Shown piece after piece: positions 60,256 through 64,000 of a stretch of DNA of 64,000 nt. The first letter of the stretch is position 1. Every line of letters starts with the position of its first letter. This stretch comes from Symbiodinium kawagutii. Its lineage: Eukaryota > Sar > Dinophyceae > Suessiales > Symbiodiniaceae. Below the pieces are notes generated by a model. The model ran no database searches, had not been told where the DNA came from, and worked only from the letters and a program-made list of their open reading frames with translations. The position numbers and the translations under genes are program-made. Location of the stretch: NCBI GenBank assembly GCA_009767595.1, contig VSDK01022257.1:795386-859385 (forward strand), in the 5' to 3' direction.

Positions 60256-60663
60256 ATGATTTTGTGTTTGCAGTTGTTAGCAAGAAGTAGAAAACATATA
60301 CAATGGCAATTATATAACGCCTATTTCTTAGACAGATTTCTCGCATCAGCCTATTCTGGTCGCTTTGATGCTATGGCTCCAGCCAGAGGTTCCGTTGACT
60401 GGGCTGCCCCTGCTTATGTTTTGCAAGGTAAAAATGCACCTTTTTTGGGGGTTTTGAAGGCCAATGGTAGTAATTGCTCATATCGAGGTATATGGCTTTT
60501 TTACCATTGCCATCTCCGAAGAGTTTATACCAATGAATTTTGGATCCACGATCTTGATTGGTTGATTGGTATACATCTACCAAATCATGTGTTGTTTTTG
60601 TTGGTTGCCAGTGCTCAAACCCAGTGTTTCACCTGGGTTCTCAAGCCAATTGTGGGAAGTTGA
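60256..60663 (+). CDS. Open frame of 135 codons between M18 and FNIP genes
   Basis: Includes GRFDAMAPARGSVDWAAPAY then VLQ followed by a good donor AAG|GTAAAA at 60429, so 60349-60428 may be the exon. It could hold the M18 C-terminus or FNIP 5' sequence; no motif proves either. Confidence 0.35.
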   Translation: MILCLQLLARSRKHIQWQLYNAYFLDRFLASAYSGRFDAMAPARGSVDWAAPAYVLQGKNAPFLGVLKANGSNCSYRGIWLFYHCHLRRVYTNEFWIHDLDWLIGIHLPNHVLFLLVASAQTQCFTWVLKPIVGS

Positions 60664-61068
60664 GCAGTTGACCCCAATCACATCCGATTATCCGCGCAGC
60701 ATCCGCAGAGTCCATCAGGAACTCTGGCCAGCCATCAGAAACCACCATGGAGCCTCATGATTCATGAAGCATGCAGTAAAATCAAAAAAACACACTGTTG
60801 AACTGCCGGATTGAACCATATAGTTTTCCGAACCATTCTTCTCATCAAGCATAAAATCAGGAAAACTCGAATCCAAACATAGAGTTGAAGGCAGCGCCCT
60901 AACATCACTGAAGCCTCTGGCGCTTTCCTCACTGATTCGAGCTGGGCCATCCGCTCCGCTGCCAAGTTTCCGCCACTGAACTGCTGGGGTTCACCACCGA
61001 GACGTCCAGGCTGTAGAGGACGGCAGGGTGCCAGAGCTCAGGCAGCTCCAGGCGCGTGCGGTTGCGGC

Positions 61069-63234
61069 ATGTCGCGGTACCGGTGCCATGCTGGCTATTT
61101 GAGAAAGCCTAGCCTGGTTGAGATTCGTGTGGTGTACCTGAATGGTGAAGAAGCATGCGTTGTGAAGGTTCACCCTTCCACATCGGGAAGGGAAGTAGCT
61201 CAGATGGTTTGTCGGAAACTCTCGCCAAAGAAAGGTGCAAAGCCTACTTTTCACCACCTTGCTTCACCACTCATGTTGCACCAGACGTTACAAGAGCAGG
61301 GGGTGATGGGCGTGACTGCGACATTGTCCTGCACCTACATTCCAACAGATCTGCTCGCGGCATGGAAATATGTTAAAGGTTTCCAAGTCTCAGAGGGAGA
61401 GATCGCACTGGAAGGTGTGATGCACATGGAGCCACTGTCCATGGATTGCCTGCACCATCTTCCACAGAGCCTAGAGACCATGATTCTTGACGATGACTTC
61501 AACCAGAGCCTGGAGGGCGTCAAGTTCCCAAGCAACCTGCTAACTTTGACTTTTGGCAATGATTTCAACCAAAGTCTGAAATGCGTGACCTTCCCGAGCA
61601 ACCTGCAAACTCTGGTTTTCGGATCTCGTTTCGACCAAAGTTTGGACCGGGCGACCTTGCCAAGCAACCTGCAAACTTTGAATTTTGGCAATGATTTCAA
61701 CCAAAGCCTGGAACGAGTGACCTTGCCAAGTAACCTGCAAACCTTGACTTTCGGCAATCGTTTCAACCAAAGCCTGGATAGGGTGGCCTTGCCGAGCAAC
61801 TTGCACAGTGTGACTTTTGGCAATGATTTTAACCAAATGCTGGACGGCGTCAACTTCCCGCGCAACCTGCAAACTTTGATTTTTGGTAATCGTTTCAACC
61901 AAGGCCTGGATCGGGTGGCCTTGCCGAGCAACTTGCAGAGCATGACCTTTGGCGACAATTTTAACAAAAGCCTGGATCAGGTGACCTTGCCAAGCAACCT
62001 CAAAAATTTGACCTTTGGCAATCTGTTCATTCGAAACCTGAATCGGGTGACCTTGCCAAGCAACCTGCAAACTTTGAATTTTGGCAATTGTTTCAACCAA
62101 AGCCTGGAAGGAGCGACCTTGCCAAGCAACCTGCAAGCTTTGACTTTCGGCAATCGTTTCAACCAAAGCCTGGATAGGGTGGCCTTGCCGAGCAATTTGC
62201 AAAGTATGACCTTTGGCGACGATTTCAAAGAGAGCCTGGATCAGGCAACTTTGCCGAGCAACCTGCAAACCTTGACTTTTGGCTCTGATTTCAACCGAAG
62301 TCTGGATCAGGTGACCTTGCCGAGAAATCTGCGAGTGTTGTCTTTTGGGCATATGTTCAATCAAAGCCTGGATCGGGTGAATTTGCCGAGCGACCTGAAA
62401 ACTTTGAATTTCGGCCATTTGTTCAACAAAAGTCTGGAAGGGGTGACCTTGCCAAGCAACCTGCAAAGTTTGACTTTGGGCAAGATGTTCAGCCAAAGCC
62501 TGGATCGGGTGACTTTGCCGAGCAACCTGCAAATCTTGACTTTTGGCCATATGTTCAATGAAAGCCTGGATCGGGTGACCTTGCCGAGCAACCTGCAAAC
62601 TTTGACTTTTGGCAAGATGTTTGATCAAAGCCTGGATCGGGCGACCTTGCCAAGCAACCTGCAAACTTTGAATTTTGGCAATGATTTCAACCAAAGCCTG
62701 GAACGAGTGACCTTGCCAAGCAACCTGCAAACCTTGACTTTCGGCAATCGTTTCAACCAAAGCCTGGATCGGGTGACCTTGCCGAGCAACCTGCAAACCT
62801 TGACTTTCGGCAATCGTTTCAACCAAAGCCTGGATCGGGTGACCTTGCCGAGCAACCTGCAAACCTTGACTTTTGGCAATGATTTTGACCAAAGTCTGGA
62901 TCAGGCAACTTTGCCGAGCAACCTGCAAACGTTGACTTTTGGCAATGATTTTGACCGAAGTCTGGATCAAGTGACCTTGCCGAGAAATCTGCGAGTGTTG
63001 TCTTTTGGGCATATGTTCGATCAAAGCCTGGATCGGGTGATTTTGCCGAGCGACCTGAAAACTTTGAATTTCGGCCATTTGTTCAACCAAAGTCTGGAAC
63101 GGGTGACCTTGCCAAGCAACCTGCAAAGTTTGAATTTTAGCCATTTATTTAATCAAAGCCTGGATCGGGTGACTTTTCCAAGCAGTGTTCTCAGCCTTCG
63201 CTACCAGTCTTTGTTGTTGAGCATTGGGTTGTGA
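61069..63234 (+). CDS. FNIP-repeat protein, 721 aa, single exon
   Basis: Residues 15-100 (EIRVVYLNGEEACVV... to the LMLHQTLQEQ segment) resemble a ubiquitin-like fold with a C-terminal repeat address; this part is inference. From residue 144 (base 61498) there are 25 complete 22-residue repeats of the form FNQSL..V.LPSNLQ.L.FG.. and a 26th partial copy ending LRYQSLLLSIGL. These are FNIP-type, leucine-rich-like repeats, probably a solenoid for protein binding; no catalytic domain is seen. Each repeat is exactly 66 bp. The frame is open upstream to a TGA at 60886, adding up to 60 codons, so an earlier start or 5' exon is possible. The start used is the first ATG of that frame. The gene is intronless, in contrast to the M18 gene, which suggests retroposition or repeat-driven growth. 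The M18 gene ends about 1.5 kb upstream on the same strand. Confidence 0.9.
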   Translation: MSRYRCHAGYLRKPSLVEIRVVYLNGEEACVVKVHPSTSGREVAQMVCRKLSPKKGAKPTFHHLASPLMLHQTLQEQGVMGVTATLSCTYIPTDLLAAWKYVKGFQVSEGEIALEGVMHMEPLSMDCLHHLPQSLETMILDDDFNQSLEGVKFPSNLLTLTFGNDFNQSLKCVTFPSNLQTLVFGSRFDQSLDRATLPSNLQTLNFGNDFNQSLERVTLPSNLQTLTFGNRFNQSLDRVALPSNLHSVTFGNDFNQMLDGVNFPRNLQTLIFGNRFNQGLDRVALPSNLQSMTFGDNFNKSLDQVTLPSNLKNLTFGNLFIRNLNRVTLPSNLQTLNFGNCFNQSLEGATLPSNLQALTFGNRFNQSLDRVALPSNLQSMTFGDDFKESLDQATLPSNLQTLTFGSDFNRSLDQVTLPRNLRVLSFGHMFNQSLDRVNLPSDLKTLNFGHLFNKSLEGVTLPSNLQSLTLGKMFSQSLDRVTLPSNLQILTFGHMFNESLDRVTLPSNLQTLTFGKMFDQSLDRATLPSNLQTLNFGNDFNQSLERVTLPSNLQTLTFGNRFNQSLDRVTLPSNLQTLTFGNRFNQSLDRVTLPSNLQTLTFGNDFDQSLDQATLPSNLQTLTFGNDFDRSLDQVTLPRNLRVLSFGHMFDQSLDRVILPSDLKTLNFGHLFNQSLERVTLPSNLQSLNFSHLFNQSLDRVTFPSSVLSLRYQSLLLSIGL
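61498..63150 (+). repeat. 66-bp tandem coding repeat, 25 copies
   Basis: In-frame 66-bp units of the FNIP gene. Higher-order copies are visible: repeats 12-14 match 22-24, and repeats 3-4 match 18-19 exactly at the protein level, so blocks were duplicated as well as single units. Confidence 0.95.
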
Positions 63235-63396
63235 GCGGATTGATGCAAAGCTTTGCAATCGGATAACGGTGCAAAAATGAAACCAGCTGCGATTGCGGAA
63301 CTGCGGGGTGATTCCTCTTCAAACAATTGGCGACTCTTCAGGGGAAGGTAATAATAAAAGCTGACTCTCCCATGATGATGCTGGTTATTAACCTAT

Positions 63397-63508
63397 CCCT
63401 ATGCTTCCAGTTACCATGAAATAGTAGGTAACCAACCCCAGTTACAACAAACTGGTAGAAATGGGGTACCCAGTTGCCTACTTTTGCAAGTTGACTGGAA
63501 GCATAGGG
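63397..63508. mobile_element. Short inverted-repeat element after FNIP gene
   Basis: CCCTATGCTTCCAGT (63397-63411) and ACTGGAAGCATAGGG (63494-63508) are perfect 15-bp arms. Confidence 0.8.
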
Positions 63509-63541
63509 CTGTGATTCACCATCCTATGATTCACAGCTAAA

Positions 63542-63638
63542 CTGGTTGCTGACTTGATTGACATTTTTTTCCCTAGTAATGAGTGACAATTATTTGTTGA
63601 CAAGCATATTTCTCATGGGGGTTTAAACCACCAACCAG
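63542..63638 (+). mobile_element. Family D MITE, copy D11
   Basis: CTGGTTGCTGACTTGATTG...TTTAAACCACCAACCAG; duplication TAAA. Confidence 0.88.
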
Positions 63639-63774
63639 TAAATCAATGATATTCAATCATTGTTCATATTCCTCTTCGAAGAACGTTTGTTGGTCAAACA
63701 GTAACCTGGGCCGATAGTCGTCAGTGGGATTCGCGTGTTTGCATCAATCAACCGGTCTTAACTCAGTACAACAT

Positions 63775-63894
63775 GGTGGTTTCGCAAGTAATGGGGAACG
63801 CCCAAGCTATGGTTGGTTTATTACTACAAAGATGGTTGATAAACTGGATGTTGACTCGGGGTACTCTTATAATTTGAGAAACTCCGAAACTCCC
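63775..63894 (+). mobile_element. Family A MITE, copy A14
   Basis: GGTGGTTTCGCAAG...TTTGAGAAACTCC..CTCCC; duplication ACAT. Confidence 0.8.
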
Positions 63895-64000
63895 ACATAT
63901 AACCATTGATCAGCTATGCTGGATTCGTATTGTTGAAGATGTCACTATTAATCAACAATTGTCCATAGTAAAGTGACGAGATTGGAATTGTTGGTTGATT

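Noticed and set aside
61540-63144. 534-codon open frame on the - strand across the FNIP repeats
   Set aside because: The 66-bp repeat length is a multiple of three, so any frame open in one unit stays open throughout. The + frame has the FNIP motif, a start and a natural end.

Overview
The window looks like nuclear DNA from a dinoflagellate. AT-rich, repeat-laden sequence carries tiny GC-rich exons; every recognisable exon is on the + strand; introns start mostly with GC (some GT, one apparent GA) and end in AG, usually followed by G; and a large intronless FNIP-repeat gene sits at the right end. These splice signals and one-way gene order are known dinoflagellate traits. The genus cannot be fixed from the sequence alone.

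Two genes are recognised. The first is a peptidase family M18 aspartyl aminopeptidase (DNPEP type), found by reading short GC-rich islands by eye. Fifteen exons of 26-131 nt lie in protein order from 16.1 to 59.4 kb: [130 protein letters not shown]. Exon ends agree in phase at nearly every join. The 5' part (HTDSP, TWFDRDL) was not found, and one join (X9 to X10) lacks about three residues. The second gene, 61069-63234, is a single-exon 721-residue protein: about 140 N-terminal residues that may be ubiquitin-like, then 25 full 22-residue FNIP-type repeats and a final partial one.

Layout: 0-15 kb has many short exon-like open segments of unknown identity, perhaps the M18 5' end or another gene. 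From 16 to 20.3 kb are M18 exons 1-3. From 20.3 to 41.9 kb is one 21.6-kb M18 intron holding a Ty1/copia reverse-transcriptase fragment, many MITEs and a dozen exon-like islands. From 41.9 to 59.4 kb are M18 exons 4-15, with a LINE RNase H fragment at 43.8 kb and an assembly gap at 56.4 kb. From 60.9 to 63.2 kb is the FNIP gene.

Three abundant short inverted-repeat element families (here A, C and D, about 95-155 bp) are scattered through introns. Many copies have clear 4-bp target duplications. Several other palindromic elements occur once or twice. A further pattern is large-scale strand asymmetry: many exon islands are preceded by CCATCATTAACC-like sequence and followed by the complementary GGTTGATGATGG type, so intron ends could pair over long distances. 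Exon-like calls without homology are given low confidence, because several lie inside the introns of a gene whose exons join without them.
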